64,000 bases of DNA from Legionella shakespearei DSM 23087 (GTDB lineage: Bacteria; Pseudomonadota; Gammaproteobacteria; Legionellales; Legionellaceae), in NCBI RefSeq assembly GCF_000373765.1, contig NZ_KB892436.1, forward strand, positions 46,355-110,354, read 5' to 3'. Under the pieces are notes generated by a model. It saw only the letters and a program-made list of their open reading frames with translations. It ran no database searches and was not told the origin of the DNA. Shown in pieces: positions 46,640-59,453 of the stretch (position 1 is its first letter; each line of letters opens with the position of its first letter). A program made the position numbers and the translations under genes.

Positions 46640-48145
46640 ATGCATCATTTGCTCAATTTATTAGTTTGGTTACCGATTATTGGTGGTGTTTTTGTCCTCT
46701 TTACCGGGGATGATAACAACCCTAACGTATCGCGTTATTTATCCTTATTCACGGTTTTATTGTGTTTAATCATATGCATCCCATTGGTTTCGGGCTTTGA
46801 TTTGCAAACCTTCAGTATGCAATACATCGAAGAGATTCCGTGGATGCCCTCCTTAGGCATAAGCTATAGCCTTGGCATCGATGGTTTGTCTCTGTTACTT
46901 ATCGTATTAAGTATTTTTACCAATTTAATCGTCATTCTGGCGACATGGGACAGTATAACCAAGAGGGTTGCGCAATATCTGGCTGCTTTTCTCATTATGC
47001 AGGGCTTGCTGGTTGGTGTATTTTCGGCAATGGATGCGATTTTATTCTATATATTCTGGGAAGCAACGCTTATCCCAATGTATCTGATCATTGGTATTTG
47101 GGGTTCAGACAACCGTGTTTACGCAGCGATTAAATTTTTCCTCTATACATTTTTAGGTTCAGTACTCATGCTGGCCAGCTTCTTGTATATGGGCTACATA
47201 GCCGGATCATTCAAGATTGAAACGTTCTATGCTATCAAGTTATCGATGACTGCACAGACACTAATCTTTATTGCGTTCTTCCTTGGTTTTGCAATCAAGA
47301 TCCCTATGTTTCCGGTGCATACATGGTTACCTGATGCTCATACTGAAGCACCAGCTGGCGGTTCAGTGATCCTGGCTGCAATCCTGTTGAAGCTGGGGGC
47401 TTATGGGTTCATTCGTTTCTCTCTGCCAATTGTTCCTGATGCTTGTAGCAAGTATGCATCATTGATGGTTGTCCTTTCTTTGATTGCGGTGGTTTATATA
47501 GGACTGGTAGCTATCATCCAGAAGGATATGAAAAGACTTATTGCCTATTCATCTATTTCGCACATGGGTTTTGTGACTATAGGTTGCTTTGCCATATTTG
47601 CTATTGCCAAGAATACAGGCTTGAGCAGTGCTGGATTAGTATTGGAGGGAGCTATAGTCGTTATGATTTCCCATGCCTTTGTTTCCAGTGCAATGTTTGC
47701 CGGAGTCGGGTATATATACGACAGAATGCATACACGAAATTTGGCTGACTTTGGCGGTATTGTGAATACCATGCCTGTCTTTGCTTCATTTTTCATGTTG
47801 TTCGCAATGGCAAATGCAGGTTTACCAGGCACATCAGGCTTTGTTGGCGAATTTATGGTAATTGTCGGAAGTATAAAAGCAGGCTTTTGGGTTGCATTTT
47901 GGGCTGCTTCCACTTTAATTATTGGCGCTGCTTATACATTATGGATGTACAAGCGGGTTATTTTTGGCCCTGTGGCAAACGAAAAAGTAGCTGCACTAAA
48001 AGATATATCCGGTTTTGAGCTCAGTGCTTATGCATTGCTTGCCCTGATGGTCATAGCAATGGGTGTGTATCCAAAACCCATGCTGGAATACGTACATCAA
48101 ACTGTAAGCCATACTTTGGCATTGGCTGATAAATCAAAACTGTAA
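46640..48145 (+). CDS. nuoM: NADH-quinone oxidoreductase subunit M
   Basis: A 501-aa antiporter-like proton pump with 14 spans. Key blocks are [39 protein letters not shown] and [18 protein letters not shown], with the conserved Glu and Lys of the channel. It lies 15 bases after nuoL. Confidence 0.97.
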   Translation: MHHLLNLLVWLPIIGGVFVLFTGDDNNPNVSRYLSLFTVLLCLIICIPLVSGFDLQTFSMQYIEEIPWMPSLGISYSLGIDGLSLLLIVLSIFTNLIVILATWDSITKRVAQYLAAFLIMQGLLVGVFSAMDAILFYIFWEATLIPMYLIIGIWGSDNRVYAAIKFFLYTFLGSVLMLASFLYMGYIAGSFKIETFYAIKLSMTAQTLIFIAFFLGFAIKIPMFPVHTWLPDAHTEAPAGGSVILAAILLKLGAYGFIRFSLPIVPDACSKYASLMVVLSLIAVVYIGLVAIIQKDMKRLIAYSSISHMGFVTIGCFAIFAIAKNTGLSSAGLVLEGAIVVMISHAFVSSAMFAGVGYIYDRMHTRNLADFGGIVNTMPVFASFFMLFAMANAGLPGTSGFVGEFMVIVGSIKAGFWVAFWAASTLIIGAAYTLWMYKRVIFGPVANEKVAALKDISGFELSAYALLALMVIAMGVYPKPMLEYVHQTVSHTLALADKSKL

Positions 48146-48164
48146 CATTGCAAGGTTAATCAAT

Positions 48165-49607
48165 ATGATCGCATTACTTGAAAATATACATGTAGCACTC
48201 CCTGAGATAATAGTGTTAATCACTGCGTGTCTTGCATTGCTTGCCGACTTATTTTTTCGACACAAATGCAAGTCAGCAGCATTTTACACTGCCTGTGCTG
48301 GCCTAATTGTTGCTGCGGGAGTAAGTTATCTCTTTATTGGCAGTTACAAGCTGCTTATATTAAACAGTATGTTTATCAGTGATGATGTGGGACATATAAT
48401 GAAATTTTTCATTTATCTCACTGTCTTATTGAGCTTCATCTATTCAAGAAATTATATTGATGAACGACAAATGCCTGCAGGTGATTATTATGTATTAGGA
48501 TTGTTTTCCACATTGGGAATGATGATCCTGGTATCATCCCATTCGCTTTTGACCATATATCTTGGGCTTGAATTAATGTCATTGCCTCTATATGCCATGA
48601 CTGCAATCCGCCGAACAGACAGTGATGCCTCTGAAGCTGCTATGAAATATTTTGTTATGGGAGCAATTGCTTCGGGGATGCTGTTGTATGGTATTTCTTT
48701 AATATATGGCGCGACTGGTAAACTGGATTTATTGGAAATTGCCAATACTGTTGCTGTAAATTGGCAACAGCAAAATACGCTGTTGGCCTTTGCCCTTGTC
48801 TTTATTCTGGCAGGTGTGGGTTTCAAACTGGCAGCTGTCCCTTTTCACATGTGGGCTCCTGATGTGTATCAGGGGGCACCCAGCTCTGTAACCTTGTTCA
48901 TTAGTACTGCACCAAAAGTTGCTGCATTAGGGATGGCATTCAGATTATTAACGATTGGTTTAATTGACATTACCGTCCAATGGCAACAAATAATCCTGGT
49001 GATGGCCCTATTATCAGCAGGCCTGGGTAATTTACTGGCTGTTGTACAAACCAAAATTAAACGATTATTTGCCTATTCAGCCATATCACACATTGGCTAT
49101 GCATTATTTGGCGTTTTGGCTGCCAGTACCGCAGGATACGCAGCTGCGTTGTACTATATTGTAGTTTATGCATTAATGTCTGCTGCTGGTTTTGGATTAA
49201 TAGTTCTAATGTCCAGACAAGGTATGGAAATTGATAGCATAGAGGATTTGAAAGGTCTGAATAAGAGAAATCCCTGGCTTGCGTTCATGATGCTTATTGT
49301 CATGTTTTCAATGGCAGGGGTTCCACCTACAGTTGGATTCTTCACCAAATTATTGGTGCTCAAGGCATTGGTAGATGTCCAATTAACCTGGGTAGCTATT
49401 CTGGGATTACTCTTTACGGTAATTGGTGCTTATTACTATCTGAGGATTGTCAAAATAATGTATTTTGATCAACCTGCTCATCCTGAAAAAGTAGTAATCA
49501 GCACTGCTAATAATGTTGTCTATTCACTTAATTGCCTTTCATTATTATATTTGGGAGTATTTCCAGGGGCACTTATAGCCGCTTGTATTAATGCTTTTGT
49601 TAATTAA
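48165..49607 (+). CDS. nuoN: NADH-quinone oxidoreductase subunit N
   Basis: A 480-aa antiporter-like subunit, last of the nuo operon. Family blocks are [35 protein letters not shown] and [20 protein letters not shown]. No strong hairpin is seen between its stop and the tRNA-fMet promoter 24 bases downstream, so read-through into the tRNA is possible. Confidence 0.97.
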   Translation: MIALLENIHVALPEIIVLITACLALLADLFFRHKCKSAAFYTACAGLIVAAGVSYLFIGSYKLLILNSMFISDDVGHIMKFFIYLTVLLSFIYSRNYIDERQMPAGDYYVLGLFSTLGMMILVSSHSLLTIYLGLELMSLPLYAMTAIRRTDSDASEAAMKYFVMGAIASGMLLYGISLIYGATGKLDLLEIANTVAVNWQQQNTLLAFALVFILAGVGFKLAAVPFHMWAPDVYQGAPSSVTLFISTAPKVAALGMAFRLLTIGLIDITVQWQQIILVMALLSAGLGNLLAVVQTKIKRLFAYSAISHIGYALFGVLAASTAGYAAALYYIVVYALMSAAGFGLIVLMSRQGMEIDSIEDLKGLNKRNPWLAFMMLIVMFSMAGVPPTVGFFTKLLVLKALVDVQLTWVAILGLLFTVIGAYYYLRIVKIMYFDQPAHPEKVVISTANNVVYSLNCLSLLYLGVFPGALIAACINAFVN

Positions 49608-49630
49608 TTTATATTCTTTAACAAAAGTGC

Positions 49631-49659
49631 TTGCTAAGAACGCCAAGTCCCAGTATACT
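49631..49659 (+). promoter_or_regulatory. Sigma-70-type promoter of the tRNA-fMet gene
   Basis: TTGCTA (49631-49636) and TATACT (49654-49659) are 17 bases apart, and the tRNA begins 14 bases after the -10 box. The inverted repeat GCCAAGT/ACTTGGC overlaps the -10 element and could bind a regulator or form a cruciform, but no protein is known for it. Confidence 0.75.
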
Positions 49660-49672
49660 TGGCCTCAGTTGA

Positions 49673-49749
<77 letters not shown>

Positions 49750-49758
49750 CTTTATCAG

Positions 49759-49780
49759 AACCCCATTTATGGGGTTTTTT
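49759..49780 (+). terminator. Intrinsic terminator after tRNA-fMet
   Basis: AACCCCA and TGGGGTT form a 7-bp stem with a TTTA loop, followed by a T-run to 49780. It lies nine bases after the tRNA end. Confidence 0.88.
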
Positions 49781-49829
49781 ATTATGTTTAATAGGGTATT
49801 GTGCTAATCTAAGTCAGTTAAACAGACTT

Positions 49830-49850
49830 GGGCGTGTGCGCCCTTTTTTT
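49830..49850 (+). terminator. Second intrinsic terminator or attenuator in the rimP leader
   Basis: GGGCG and CGCCC form a 5-bp GC-only stem with a TGTG loop, followed by seven T. It ends 13 bases before the rimP start, so it would block rimP-nusA transcription unless there is read-through. The nusA operon leader of E. coli also contains terminators, so a control role is plausible. Confidence 0.75.
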
Positions 49851-49863
49851 GTTTGCTAATATT

Positions 49864-50307
49864 ATGATGCAAGATGAATTAGTACAATTATTATCACCTA
49901 CAATCAGTGATATGGGATACGAACTCTGGGGTTGTGAATACCTTTCACAGGGGAAGCATTCGCTATTAAGAATTTACATAGATAAGCCAGAAGGCATAGG
50001 GATTGAAGATTGTCAGGAGGTCAGCAAACAAGTTAGTGCCTTACTTGATGTAGAAGATCCCATCCCTGGAAATTACAGTTTGGAAATTTCATCTCCTGGA
50101 ATTCCCAGACCTCTGTTTAGCAGCTGGCAATATCAACGTTACATAGGGTATGTCGTCCAGGTTAAAACCTTTAAACCTGTAAATGGTAAACGCAAGTTAT
50201 CGGGAACTATTGTCTCTGCTTCAGAAGATGCAGTAGTTTTGGATATAAATAATGAACATCATGAACTACTTTTATCAAATATTGTGAAAGCGAGTTTGAC
50301 AGTCTAG
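49864..50307 (+). CDS. rimP: Ribosome maturation factor RimP
   Basis: A 147-aa protein needed for 30S subunit maturation (E. coli 150 aa). The family blocks [25 protein letters not shown] and [12 protein letters not shown] are present. A GTG-like upstream extension to 49828 runs through the terminator hairpin and is rejected. Two ATG codons in a row (49864, 49867) are possible; no strong ribosome site is seen. nusA follows 11 bases later. Confidence 0.94.
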   Translation: MMQDELVQLLSPTISDMGYELWGCEYLSQGKHSLLRIYIDKPEGIGIEDCQEVSKQVSALLDVEDPIPGNYSLEISSPGIPRPLFSSWQYQRYIGYVVQVKTFKPVNGKRKLSGTIVSASEDAVVLDINNEHHELLLSNIVKASLTV

Positions 50308-50318
50308 AGAGGCGAACA

Positions 50319-51797
50319 ATGAGCAAAGAATTGTTATTAGTTGCTGAAGCGTTATCCAATGAGAGAGGCGTTAGTAAAGACGTTATTATACTTGCTATTC
50401 AGGCTGCATTGGAGTCTGCGACTCGGAAAATTTTTGGATTGGACATAGGTGTGCGCATTAAAATGGATTCCAAGACTGGAGAATATGAAACCTTCAGATA
50501 TTGGGATGTGGTTAATGATGACGAATTAGAATACCCGGATCACCAGTTAACCTTAGAGCAAGCAAAAGAGCGTAATCCGTCAATACAAATCGGTGACCGT
50601 ATAGAAGAGGTAATTCCCTCTATCGAATTTGGACGCATTGAAGCCCAAACTGCGCGTCAGGTTATTATGCAGAAAGTCAGAGAAGCTGAGCGTGAGTTAG
50701 TAATCGACCAGTTTCGCAATAAGCTGGGGCAACTCATTTACGGAACGGTTAAAAAGGTTACACGTGACAACATTATTATTGATTTAGGTGGAAAGGCAGA
50801 AGCGTTTTTACCCCGTAATGAAATGCTTCCCCACGAAATGTTCAGACCTAATGACAGAGTTCGTGCTTATTTATATGAAATAACACCACAAGCACGTGGT
50901 CCCCAGCTTTTTGTGAGCAGGACACGTAATGAAATGCTGGTTGAATTATTCCGGATAGAAGTGCCTGAAATAGGCGAAAACATTATTGACGTTAAATCTG
51001 CGGCACGTGATCCAGGAAATCGTGCAAAGATTGCTGTAAAAACAAATGACGGACGTATTGACCCTATAGGTGCTTGTGTTGGTATGCGAGGCGCTCGTGT
51101 ACAGGCAGTATCCAGTGAACTTGGTGGCGAACGTGTTGATATCATTCTGTGGGATGACAACCCTGCACAATTAGTGATTAATGCCATGGCTCCTGCTGAT
51201 ATTTCCTCTATAGTCGTTGATGAAGACAGTCATACTATGGATTTAGCCGTCGAGAAAGAACAATTATCACAGGCAATTGGACGCAACGGACAGAATGTTC
51301 GTCTTGCAAGTCAGCTGACAGGATGGACATTAAATGTAATGACCACCGATGAGTTTGAAAACAAGAATCAGGAAGAATCCGGCAAAATTGTAAAACTGTT
51401 TACTTCAGCATTGGAAATTGATGATGAGATCGCCGCGTTGCTGGTAGCACATGGCTTCTCTTCATTGGAAGAGGTTGCTTATGTACCAAAAGATGAGCTG
51501 TTAGCTATAGAAGAATTTGATGAAGAGATAGTCGAAGAATTAAGAAATCGTGCAAATGATACTTTGCTCACCATGGCGCTGACATCGGGTAAAGGTCTGG
51601 CAGGTTCTCCTGATGATTCACTGTTAGAAATGGAAGGAATGACAGAAGAACTGGCGAATAAACTGGCAAGTAAAGGTATTACTTCCATGGAAGAACTGGC
51701 AGAGCAATCAGTAGATGAGCTGCTGGAAATTGACGGTATTTCTGAGGAACAAGCCGGAGCTTTAATTATGAAAGCCAGAGAACCATGGTTTCAATAA
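50319..51797 (+). CDS. nusA: Transcription elongation/termination factor NusA
   Basis: A 492-aa RNA polymerase factor controlling pausing, termination and antitermination. Domain order: N-terminal polymerase-binding domain (~1-125), S1 domain ([22 protein letters not shown]), two KH domains ([14 protein letters not shown] and [13 protein letters not shown]) and two C-terminal acidic helix-hairpin-helix repeats (~365-490). Length matches E. coli NusA (495 aa). It is in the rimP-nusA-infB operon. Confidence 0.97.
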   Translation: MSKELLLVAEALSNERGVSKDVIILAIQAALESATRKIFGLDIGVRIKMDSKTGEYETFRYWDVVNDDELEYPDHQLTLEQAKERNPSIQIGDRIEEVIPSIEFGRIEAQTARQVIMQKVREAERELVIDQFRNKLGQLIYGTVKKVTRDNIIIDLGGKAEAFLPRNEMLPHEMFRPNDRVRAYLYEITPQARGPQLFVSRTRNEMLVELFRIEVPEIGENIIDVKSAARDPGNRAKIAVKTNDGRIDPIGACVGMRGARVQAVSSELGGERVDIILWDDNPAQLVINAMAPADISSIVVDEDSHTMDLAVEKEQLSQAIGRNGQNVRLASQLTGWTLNVMTTDEFENKNQEESGKIVKLFTSALEIDDEIAALLVAHGFSSLEEVAYVPKDELLAIEEFDEEIVEELRNRANDTLLTMALTSGKGLAGSPDDSLLEMEGMTEELANKLASKGITSMEELAEQSVDELLEIDGISEEQAGALIMKAREPWFQ

Positions 51798-51889
51798 ACC
51801 ATGCTTTTTTGATAATCTACACACCAATCTGGTGCAAGTAGTATAGAATATATGCAGTTATTATCGACACTGCGGAAAGGGGACTAAAT

Positions 51890-54478
51890 ATGGCGGATGT
51901 GACGGTTAAACAATTAGCTCAAGTCGTTGGTATTCCGGTTGAACGCTTATTGAACCAGTTGCAGGAAGCAGGATTGTCTTTTAATGATGATCAACAGACT
52001 GTGAATGAAGATCAAAAGCGTATTTTGCTTAATCATTTAAAAGGCAGCTCAGCACGTGATACAAGTGCTGCACCTGAACGAATAACATTAAGGCGTAAAA
52101 GCCTGAGTCAAGTTACTGTTGGCCATGATGCCCATAGTGGAAAAACGGTGAATATTGAAGTTCGTAAGAAAAAAACCTTTGTCAAGCGAAGCACTATCGT
52201 AGAACAGCCAGAGCCTGAGGAAGTTGTCCTGGCTGAACCAGAAGTTACAGAAGCTGAAGATTTGCATTCAGTATCTCCAGTCGATGATACAGTTCCTTCT
52301 GAAGATACAGAGCAAGTTGTTCCAAACGAACAATTCGAAGAAACTGCTCCAGAGATGCAATCAGAAGCTGCCGAAACTACAGTGGAAGCAGACTCTTTGA
52401 ACGTCTCCTCGGCTGAGGTTATTCAAACTGCAGTGGCTGCTGAAGCTGCTCCTGTAACACCCAAAAAAGAAGAAGTTAAATCTGAAAAGCCAGGAAAGAA
52501 GAAACACACAGAACAAACTAATAGCGAATCTGAATCTGCAGAATTTAAGAAGGGTAAAAAGAAACCCAAATATCAAACTTTTGATCGCGAAGACGATGAG
52601 CAAGACGCGCATCGCCGGGGTAGCCGCAGCAAATTCAAAAAACGTAAAGGCTCTGAAAAGTCAGATAAATACAGAGAAGCCGAGGAATCGTTAACACACG
52701 GTTTTGCTCTGCCCACTATGCCAATAATTAGAGAAGTCCTTATCCCTGAGACGATAACAGTTGCTGAACTTGCAAAACGTATGTCAGTAAAAGTGGCTGA
52801 AGTGATTAAAATCATGATGAGCCTTGGCGCTATGGCAACCATAAACCAGGTTATTGATCAGGAAACAGCGCTTATTGTTGTCGAAGAGATGGGGCATAAA
52901 GCAGTTGTTATTAAAGAAGATGCTATTGAAGTAGGGCTGGGAGAATCAATATCCAAAGGCAGCAACACAGCATCCAGAGCTCCCGTTGTTACCATTATGG
53001 GACATGTGGATCATGGTAAAACTTCTTTACTCGACTACATTCGACGAACCAAAGTTGCTGCAGGTGAAGCTGGAGGTATAACCCAGCATATCGGAGCGTA
53101 TCACGTAAGTACGCCTAAAGGGGATATTACCTTTTTAGATACCCCTGGACATGCTGCGTTTACCGCAATGAGGGCTCGTGGTGCGCAGGCAACAGATATT
53201 GTTATTCTGATCGTTGCTGCAGATGATGGCGCCAAACCTCAGACAATTGAAGCGATTCAGCATGCGAAAGCAGCAAAAGTACCCATTATCGTTGCCATTA
53301 ATAAAATGGATAAACCGGATGCTGATCCTGAAAAGGTTATGAATGAACTGTCTGTTCACGAAGTGATCCCCGAAGCCTGGGGTGGTGATACGATGTTCGT
53401 TAATATTTCAGCCAAGTCTGGTTTGGGTATTGATGATTTGCTTGATTCCATTTTATTACAATCAGAGGTACTGGAACTAACCGCTCTGACGGATGGTGCT
53501 GCCAAGGGCGTTGTGATCGAATCACGTCTGGATAAAGGCCGAGGTCCTGTAGCTACTGTATTGGTACAAAGTGGTACCTTACGAAAGGGCGATATATTAT
53601 TAGCCGGCTTCCAATATGGACGCGTTCGCGCTCTGGTTAGTGATAATGGTGATTTGGTTGAAAGTGCCGGACCATCTATTCCTGTTGAAGTTCTGGGCTT
53701 ATCTGCTATTCCACATGCCGGAGATGAAGCAGTAGTCGTTCCTGATGAGAAAAAGGCAAGAGAAGTAGCTCTGTTCCGTCAAGGTAAATTCCGTGATGTA
53801 AAATTAGCGCGCCGTCAAAAGTCGTCAATAGAAGGCATCATGGAAAATATGACAGCGACAGAATCCAAGGTATTGAACATAGTCTTGAAAGCGGATGTAC
53901 AAGGTTCGCTGGAAGCAATCTCTGATGCTCTGGTGAAATTATCCAATGATGAAGTGAAAGTTGAAGTCATTTCCAATGGTGTGGGCGGAATTACTGAATC
54001 TGACGTTCATTTGGCTATAGCATCTAATGCAATTTTGATTGGTTTTAACGTGAGGGCAGATGCTGGTGCTAAACGCCTGGCTGAGCAAGAGTCAGTGTCC
54101 TTACATTATTACAGTGTTATTTATGACATTGTTGATCAGATCAAAGGTGCATTAACCGGAATGCTGGCACCGCAATTTAAAGAAGAAATTATTGGTATTG
54201 CTGAAGTACGTGATGTATTCAAATCACCAAAAATTGGTGCTATTGCTGGTTGTATGGTTACGGAAGGTTCTATCAAACGTAATAACCCAATTCGTGTATT
54301 ACGCTCGAATGTGGTGATTTATGAAGGTACATTGGAATCATTAAGGCGCTTTAAAGACGATGTGGTTGAAGTGCGTCAAGGCTTTGAGTGTGGCATCGGA
54401 GTGAAAAATTACAACGATGTAAAACCTGGTGATTTGATTGAAGTATATGAAACTGTAGAAATAAAGCGTGATTTATAA
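51890..54478 (+). CDS. infB: Translation initiation factor IF-2
   Basis: An 862-aa GTPase that places fMet-tRNA on the 30S subunit and promotes subunit joining. The N-terminal ~350 residues are an IF2_N domain, then a long Glu/Lys/Val-rich and basic linker. The G domain begins near 371: GHVDHGKTS (G1), DTPGHAAF (G3) and NKMDKPDAD (G4). Domains II, III and the C-terminal fMet-binding domain follow. AAAGGGG precedes the ATG, and rbfA begins two bases after the stop. Confidence 0.97.
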   Translation: MADVTVKQLAQVVGIPVERLLNQLQEAGLSFNDDQQTVNEDQKRILLNHLKGSSARDTSAAPERITLRRKSLSQVTVGHDAHSGKTVNIEVRKKKTFVKRSTIVEQPEPEEVVLAEPEVTEAEDLHSVSPVDDTVPSEDTEQVVPNEQFEETAPEMQSEAAETTVEADSLNVSSAEVIQTAVAAEAAPVTPKKEEVKSEKPGKKKHTEQTNSESESAEFKKGKKKPKYQTFDREDDEQDAHRRGSRSKFKKRKGSEKSDKYREAEESLTHGFALPTMPIIREVLIPETITVAELAKRMSVKVAEVIKIMMSLGAMATINQVIDQETALIVVEEMGHKAVVIKEDAIEVGLGESISKGSNTASRAPVVTIMGHVDHGKTSLLDYIRRTKVAAGEAGGITQHIGAYHVSTPKGDITFLDTPGHAAFTAMRARGAQATDIVILIVAADDGAKPQTIEAIQHAKAAKVPIIVAINKMDKPDADPEKVMNELSVHEVIPEAWGGDTMFVNISAKSGLGIDDLLDSILLQSEVLELTALTDGAAKGVVIESRLDKGRGPVATVLVQSGTLRKGDILLAGFQYGRVRALVSDNGDLVESAGPSIPVEVLGLSAIPHAGDEAVVVPDEKKAREVALFRQGKFRDVKLARRQKSSIEGIMENMTATESKVLNIVLKADVQGSLEAISDALVKLSNDEVKVEVISNGVGGITESDVHLAIASNAILIGFNVRADAGAKRLAEQESVSLHYYSVIYDIVDQIKGALTGMLAPQFKEEIIGIAEVRDVFKSPKIGAIAGCMVTEGSIKRNNPIRVLRSNVVIYEGTLESLRRFKDDVVEVRQGFECGIGVKNYNDVKPGDLIEVYETVEIKRDL

Positions 54479-54480
54479 TT

Positions 54481-54852
54481 ATGAGTAATAACTTTAAACG
54501 AACTGATCGAATTGCTGAGATGATCCAGCGCAAGTTGGCCCAGATAATTCCTCAGGAAGTCAAAGATCCGCGCTTAAAAGGTTTTGTTACCATCTCAGCA
54601 GTAAAAGTTGCTGCTGATTTGGGGCATGCCAAAATATATTTTACTATTCTTGATGAGGACAAAAAACTGGCAGCGAGCATTTTAAATGCGGCAGCAAGTT
54701 ATTTGCGTAGTGCATTGGCAAGAAGCATTACTTTACGCACGGTTCCTCAGTTGCATTTTATTTATGATGAATCAATAGAATATGGTGAACGCTTAAGCCG
54801 CCTGATTGATGAAGTCAATCCGCCTTCTTCAGACGATGATGAAAGTAACTAA
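54481..54852 (+). CDS. rbfA: Ribosome-binding factor A
   Basis: A 123-aa KH-fold protein for late 30S maturation and cold adaptation. [26 protein letters not shown] and [19 protein letters not shown] are the family blocks. It starts 2 bases after infB and overlaps truB by about 14 bases. Confidence 0.95.
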   Translation: MSNNFKRTDRIAEMIQRKLAQIIPQEVKDPRLKGFVTISAVKVAADLGHAKIYFTILDEDKKLAASILNAAASYLRSALARSITLRTVPQLHFIYDESIEYGERLSRLIDEVNPPSSDDDESN

Positions 54853-55747
54853 AAACCTTAGTGCAATAGACGGAATTCTACTTGTAAATAAGCCAGAGGG
54901 AATCACTTCTAACAAAGCGCTGCAGCGGGTAAAGCATCTCTTTGGTGCAAAAAAAGCTGGCCATACAGGAAGTCTTGATCCTTTGGCTACCGGAATGTTA
55001 CCTCTGTGTTTTGGCGAGGCAACTAAAATCTGCCAATATTTACTCGATGCAGATAAATGTTATGAAACAACAGGGTTATTAGGAATAAAGACGAATACCT
55101 CTGATTCTACTGGCCAGGTAATAGCGCAAGTTGATGCATTTACCGTGTCAGAAGAACAATTATTGGAAGTCCTGTCACGATACAAGGGCACAATAAAACA
55201 GACACCATCTATGTTTTCTGCATTAAAACATAATGGAACACCTTTATATCGTTTCGCACGGGAAGGGATTGAGATTGAACGTAAGGCCCGTGACATTTTA
55301 ATTAGCCAATTGCAGTTGGATCACTTTGATGGCAAACAGTTTTCCTTAACTGTTAAATGCAGCAAAGGAACCTACATACGTAATCTGGTTGAGGATATTG
55401 GTGATGACTTGGGTATAGGTGCTCATGTAACCCGTTTACACAGGTGCTATACTTCAGGATTTGAAAATATGCCGATGTATTCTATAGACGAATTGCAGGA
55501 AATGTCTTTAGAACAGAAGCGAGATTGCCTGATTCCTATGGATAAGGCTGTTGATTATTTAACAGCAGTTACTTTGTCAGCGGATGAAGTGCTTACTATT
55601 CGTCAAGGCAGAGTAGTTGTTAATAAGTTGGATGTTAATGGAGAAAATTGTGTACGCCTGTATGATGAAGGTGCACAATTTATTGGATTGGGTGAACAAA
55701 CCAATGGTCATTTAAAAGCGAAACGCTTGCTTGCTTTCCCATCATGA
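54839..55747 (+). CDS. truB: tRNA pseudouridine-55 synthase TruB
   Basis: A 302-aa enzyme that makes pseudouridine at position 55 of tRNAs. The catalytic Asp is in [15 protein letters not shown], and the family lead-in is [15 protein letters not shown]. Starts at 54836 and 54839 are adjacent; the longer 54806 frame start lies inside rbfA and is rejected. The C-terminal PUA domain is present (LTIRQGRVV region). The operon ends here before the rpsO promoter. Confidence 0.95.
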   Translation: MKVTKNLSAIDGILLVNKPEGITSNKALQRVKHLFGAKKAGHTGSLDPLATGMLPLCFGEATKICQYLLDADKCYETTGLLGIKTNTSDSTGQVIAQVDAFTVSEEQLLEVLSRYKGTIKQTPSMFSALKHNGTPLYRFAREGIEIERKARDILISQLQLDHFDGKQFSLTVKCSKGTYIRNLVEDIGDDLGIGAHVTRLHRCYTSGFENMPMYSIDELQEMSLEQKRDCLIPMDKAVDYLTAVTLSADEVLTIRQGRVVVNKLDVNGENCVRLYDEGAQFIGLGEQTNGHLKAKRLLAFPS

Positions 55748-55898
55748 TATTAATGGGGCTGTTATTATCTGTGCTTTCTTAAACAGGTATTTTTTTGTTT
55801 TAAGATAAGATTGTCAGATATGTGTTGTTAAGATCAGCCAATTAGACCGTGTTTGGAAAGAAAATATGAAATTTTTTGCACAAATTAATTTCCAGCAC

Positions 55899-55927
55899 TT
55901 GTTTCGTCTTGCTTGCCTTGGTAGAAT
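55899..55927 (+). promoter_or_regulatory. Promoter of rpsO
   Basis: TTGTTT (55899-55904) and TAGAAT (55922-55927) are 17 bases apart, placing the start about 38 bases before the rpsO ATG, which has AGGAG six bases upstream. The rest of the truB-rpsO gap (55748-55898) shows nothing else. Confidence 0.75.
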
Positions 55928-55971
55928 GTCCGCCTTTAAATGAATACTTAGCTTAGTTCCAGGAGTATATA

Positions 55972-56247
55972 ATGTCGCTAAATAGCGCGGAAAAAGCAGA
56001 AATTGTTAATACTTACAAGCGTGCCGATAAAGATACTGGCTCACCTGAAGTACAGGTTTCTTTAATTACTGGCAGAATCAAATATTTGACTGACCATTTT
56101 AAAGGAAATAAAAAAGATTTTCATTCAAGACGTGGTTTGCAAGAATTGGTGAACAAGCGCCGCAAACTATTAAAATATTTGAAGCGTAATGATCAAGGTC
56201 GCTATCAAACTTTAATCCAAAGTCTGGGATTGAGAGATTCTTATTGA
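55972..56247 (+). CDS. rpsO: 30S ribosomal protein S15
   Basis: A 91-aa primary 16S rRNA-binding protein of the platform. The S15 signature [24 protein letters not shown] is intact, followed by [27 protein letters not shown] lies six bases before the ATG. It has its own promoter and a strong terminator before pnp, as in E. coli. Confidence 0.98.
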   Translation: MSLNSAEKAEIVNTYKRADKDTGSPEVQVSLITGRIKYLTDHFKGNKKDFHSRRGLQELVNKRRKLLKYLKRNDQGRYQTLIQSLGLRDSY

Positions 56248-56306
56248 TTGATGAGGTTACAACAGTCTCTTGGGAGACGCATCAAACATATGATCGTTTA
56301 AAAAAA

Positions 56307-56332
56307 GGCGCAGTTTTCTGCGCCTTTTTTTT
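56307..56332 (+). terminator. rpsO terminator
   Basis: GGCGCAG and CTGCGCC form a perfect 7-bp stem with a TTTT loop and eight T after it; A-rich sequence on the 5' side lets it work both ways. pnp transcription through it would need read-through or a promoter just downstream. Confidence 0.93.
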
Positions 56333-56361
56333 CGTTAAAATTACTTAATGGGGAACATTAC

Positions 56362-58536
56362 GTGACTAAAATTACAAAAGAAATAGCATTTGGTGATCAT
56401 ACTTTAGTGCTGGAAACCGGGGAAGTTGCCCGTCAGGCAGATGGTGCTGTACTGGTAAGTATGAATGGGACACAGGTTTTGGTAACTGTTGTCGGTAAAA
56501 AAGACGGTGGAGAAAACAATGGTTTCTTCCCTCTTACTGTAAACTATCAAGAAAAATTCTACGCTGTTGGTAAAATTCCTGGCGGTTTTCAAAAGCGCGA
56601 AGGCAGACCAAGCGATAACGAAACATTAATTTCACGCCTTATCGACAGGCCAATCCGTCCTTTATTCCCGGATAACTTCCGCAATGAAGTTCAGGTAATT
56701 GCTACCGTACTGTCACTTAATCCTGAAGTGTCTTCGGATATATTGGCTATGGTTGGCGCTTCTGCTGCACTGGCAATATCCGGTGTACCATTTAACGGAC
56801 CTATAGGTGCTGCCCGTGTGGGTTATAAAGACGGTATCTATTTATTGAATCCCAGCAGAAAGGATCTGGAACAATCACAACTTGATTTGGTTGTCGCCGG
56901 AACTAAAGATGCCATTTTAATGGTTGAATCTGAAGCGAAAGAATTAAGTGAAGACATCATGCGTGGCGCAATCATGTTTGGCCATGAAATGATGAAATCT
57001 GTTATCAAGGCAATAGAAGAGCTGGCTAGAGAGGTTGGTAAAGCGCGATGGGAATGGACTGCTCCAGAAGTTGATACCATGCTGCAAAATCGTATTGCTG
57101 ACGTAGCAAAACAAGAAGTTGAAGCTGCTTATCTGATTAAAGATAAACAACAGCGTTACCAGCGTCTTGGTGAATTAAAAGATCAAACAGTTGCTGCGTT
57201 AATGGTAGAAAATGATGAGTTGAAGGCTGATGCTATTGCTGACATGTTTGGCGAACTCGAGCGTGCAACAGTGCGTAATCGTATTCTTGATGGTGAACCA
57301 CGTATTGATGGTCGCGATCATAAAACTGTTCGCCCTATATCCATACGCACCAAGTTCCTTGACAGAACTCATGGCTCTTGTTTATTCACCCGTGGTGAAA
57401 CTCAGGCAATTGTCGTTGCAACTTTGGGTAATGATCGTGATGCACAAATTCTTGATGGAATTAATGGTGAAACCAGAGATCGCTTTATGTTGCATTACAA
57501 CTTCCCTCCTTACTCTGTTGGAGAGACCGGACAAGTTGGCAGTCCCAAGCGTCGTGAAATTGGCCATGGCCGTTTGGCAAAGCGTGCTCTGATGGCAGTA
57601 TTGCCTGAAGCAGGTGATTTCCCCTATGTATTACGTATTGTATCTGAAATTACGGAGTCTAATGGTTCAAGTTCTATGGCTACTGTATGCGGTACCAGTC
57701 TGGCTCTGATGGATGCCGGTGTGCCCTTAAAAGCACCTGTTGCTGGTGTTGCTATGGGATTGATCAAAGAGGGTGACCGTTTTGCTGTATTGACCGATAT
57801 TCTGGGCGATGAAGATCATTTGGGCGATATGGATTTCAAAGTAGCTGGAACCGAAAATGGAATTACCGCCTTACAGATGGATATCAAGATCACCGGTATC
57901 ACCAATGAAATTATGGAGCAGGCTCTGGAGCAGGCTTTAGCGGGCCGTATGCATATTCTTGGTGTAATGAATAATTCCCTGTCTGAGCACAGAGAAGAAT
58001 TGTCTCGCCATGCCCCAAGAATTACTACTATGAAAGTCGCAGAAGACAAGATTCGCACTATCATTGGTAAAGGTGGCGCTACAATTAAAGGCCTGATTGA
58101 AAGTACTGGAGTGTCAATTGATATTGATGATACTGGAGTGGTTCAACTGTTTTCTCCAGACATTGATGCCCTGGAAGAAGCACAAAAGCAAATTAAAGCA
58201 TTAATTGCAGAAGTCGAAGTAGGACAAACCTATCAGGGTAAAGTCAGCAAAATTGTAGATTTTGGTGCCTTTATTAATTTACTGCCAGGCAAAGATGGTC
58301 TACTGCATATCTCTCAGATCTGTAATGACAGAACCCAAAAAGTCGAAGATGTTTTAAAAGAAGGTCAAGACATTGAAGTATTCGTAGCAGGTATTGATAA
58401 GCAAGGCCGAGTAAAGCTGGAGTGGAAAGACAAGCCACAAGCCGCAACGCCTGCTAAAAGTGAGTCTGCACCTGCTGTTGCAAATGCAGAAGAATCCGAG
58501 CCTGTTAATGCCCATAGTGATGATGCTGAAGAATAA
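56362..58536 (+). CDS. pnp: Polyribonucleotide nucleotidyltransferase (PNPase)
   Basis: A 724-aa phosphorolytic 3'-5' exoribonuclease that degrades mRNA within the degradosome. The start is GTG with GGGGA nine bases upstream. It has two RNase PH domains, then a KH domain ([18 protein letters not shown]) and an S1 domain ([28 protein letters not shown]). The Ala/Glu-rich tail is low complexity. Length is near E. coli's 711 aa. It follows rpsO as in most gammaproteobacteria. Confidence 0.97.
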   Translation: MTKITKEIAFGDHTLVLETGEVARQADGAVLVSMNGTQVLVTVVGKKDGGENNGFFPLTVNYQEKFYAVGKIPGGFQKREGRPSDNETLISRLIDRPIRPLFPDNFRNEVQVIATVLSLNPEVSSDILAMVGASAALAISGVPFNGPIGAARVGYKDGIYLLNPSRKDLEQSQLDLVVAGTKDAILMVESEAKELSEDIMRGAIMFGHEMMKSVIKAIEELAREVGKARWEWTAPEVDTMLQNRIADVAKQEVEAAYLIKDKQQRYQRLGELKDQTVAALMVENDELKADAIADMFGELERATVRNRILDGEPRIDGRDHKTVRPISIRTKFLDRTHGSCLFTRGETQAIVVATLGNDRDAQILDGINGETRDRFMLHYNFPPYSVGETGQVGSPKRREIGHGRLAKRALMAVLPEAGDFPYVLRIVSEITESNGSSSMATVCGTSLALMDAGVPLKAPVAGVAMGLIKEGDRFAVLTDILGDEDHLGDMDFKVAGTENGITALQMDIKITGITNEIMEQALEQALAGRMHILGVMNNSLSEHREELSRHAPRITTMKVAEDKIRTIIGKGGATIKGLIESTGVSIDIDDTGVVQLFSPDIDALEEAQKQIKALIAEVEVGQTYQGKVSKIVDFGAFINLLPGKDGLLHISQICNDRTQKVEDVLKEGQDIEVFVAGIDKQGRVKLEWKDKPQAATPAKSESAPAVANAEESEPVNAHSDDAEE

Positions 58537-58554
58537 TCAGCATCTATAAATTGT

Positions 58555-58604
58555 GCCTGTTAATTGTCCTGCCATTTCGGTTGGGGCATTAACAGGCTTT
58601 TTTA
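58555..58604 (+). terminator. pnp terminator
   Basis: GCCTGTTAAT (58555-58564) and ATTAACAGGC (58588-58597) form a perfect 10-bp stem with a 23-base loop, followed by a T-run. It lies 18 bases after the pnp stop. Confidence 0.9.
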
Positions 58605-58692
58605 TTTGATTAAACCATTCCTGAGGCAGGGTACATGTTACGCTTCAGCGAGCATATGGGGGAGCGAAAATATAAACCGCTTTGAGCACCAT

Positions 58693-59229
58693 TTAAAAAC
58701 CAGGATGCTCAAGTAGGAACAACTTTTCTTCCTTGCTGGATTGCCTGCCTAAAATGAGGTTGCGGTGAGGGTAGCGACCAAAGCGCTCAATGATACTGGC
58801 ATGTTGCTTTTCAAAATCAAGATTGTACTCAAGCCCTGGTTCTGAGAATAACTTTAAGGCCTGATGATGTATCGCCATTGATTCGCTATGCATAAAAGGC
58901 AGATACATAAACGTTCTCTGTACTGTGGGTAACTGCGCAGGTATTCCGCGACGAATAGCTTCCTGGGCCAATATCAGAGCCATGCCGTCATAAGCAAAAC
59001 TTTGCGGTTTATTGCGAAAGATATTTCGTGAGAATTGATCGAGTATGATGATCTCAGCCAAACATCCCGATACAGTATGACGCCAATCAGCAAGCTCACC
59101 AAGACTGGCCTTGTGATGTACGGACGTGAAACGCGAGGTAATCATGCGATCCAAATCAGGATCTTTTTGCCACCATTGCTCAGGTGTTAAATCATTAAAC
59201 CAGAAATTAAGGATGGTTTCAGCATTCAT
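58693..59229 (-). CDS. DUF924 family protein
   Basis: A 178-aa soluble all-helical protein matching DUF924. The family blocks are FWFNDLTPEQWW near the start, ILDQFSRNIFRNKPQSFAYD and YLPFMHSESMAIH, plus ERFGRYPHRN near the end. The biochemical role is unknown. It converges with pnp and is divergent from the glutaminase gene. Confidence 0.88.
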   Translation of the reverse strand: MNAETILNFWFNDLTPEQWWQKDPDLDRMITSRFTSVHHKASLGELADWRHTVSGCLAEIIILDQFSRNIFRNKPQSFAYDGMALILAQEAIRRGIPAQLPTVQRTFMYLPFMHSESMAIHHQALKLFSEPGLEYNLDFEKQHASIIERFGRYPHRNLILGRQSSKEEKLFLLEHPGF

Positions 59230-59453
59230 ATTTATGTCCTATAGTGATGCATGATTAAATAATAGAGTTCTTGCATAACCCACGTCTTTTGCTGTTATGC
59301 CTCCATTGTACTTATAATTTATGATCTTTAGTGACAACAGTCCAGCCATCACCTCTTTATTTCTTTATTACCAAATTGAGCTTATAGATAATAAAAGAGT
59401 TGTCTGGATGTGCTAAATTTATCATAATGCCCCTTTTTAAAACGAACGGTATT

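Noticed and set aside
59273..59300. Inverted repeat GCATAAC/GTTATGC upstream of the DUF924 and glutaminase genes
   Set aside because: A 7-bp AT-rich repeat is common by chance and has no other support, so it is not listed as an operator.
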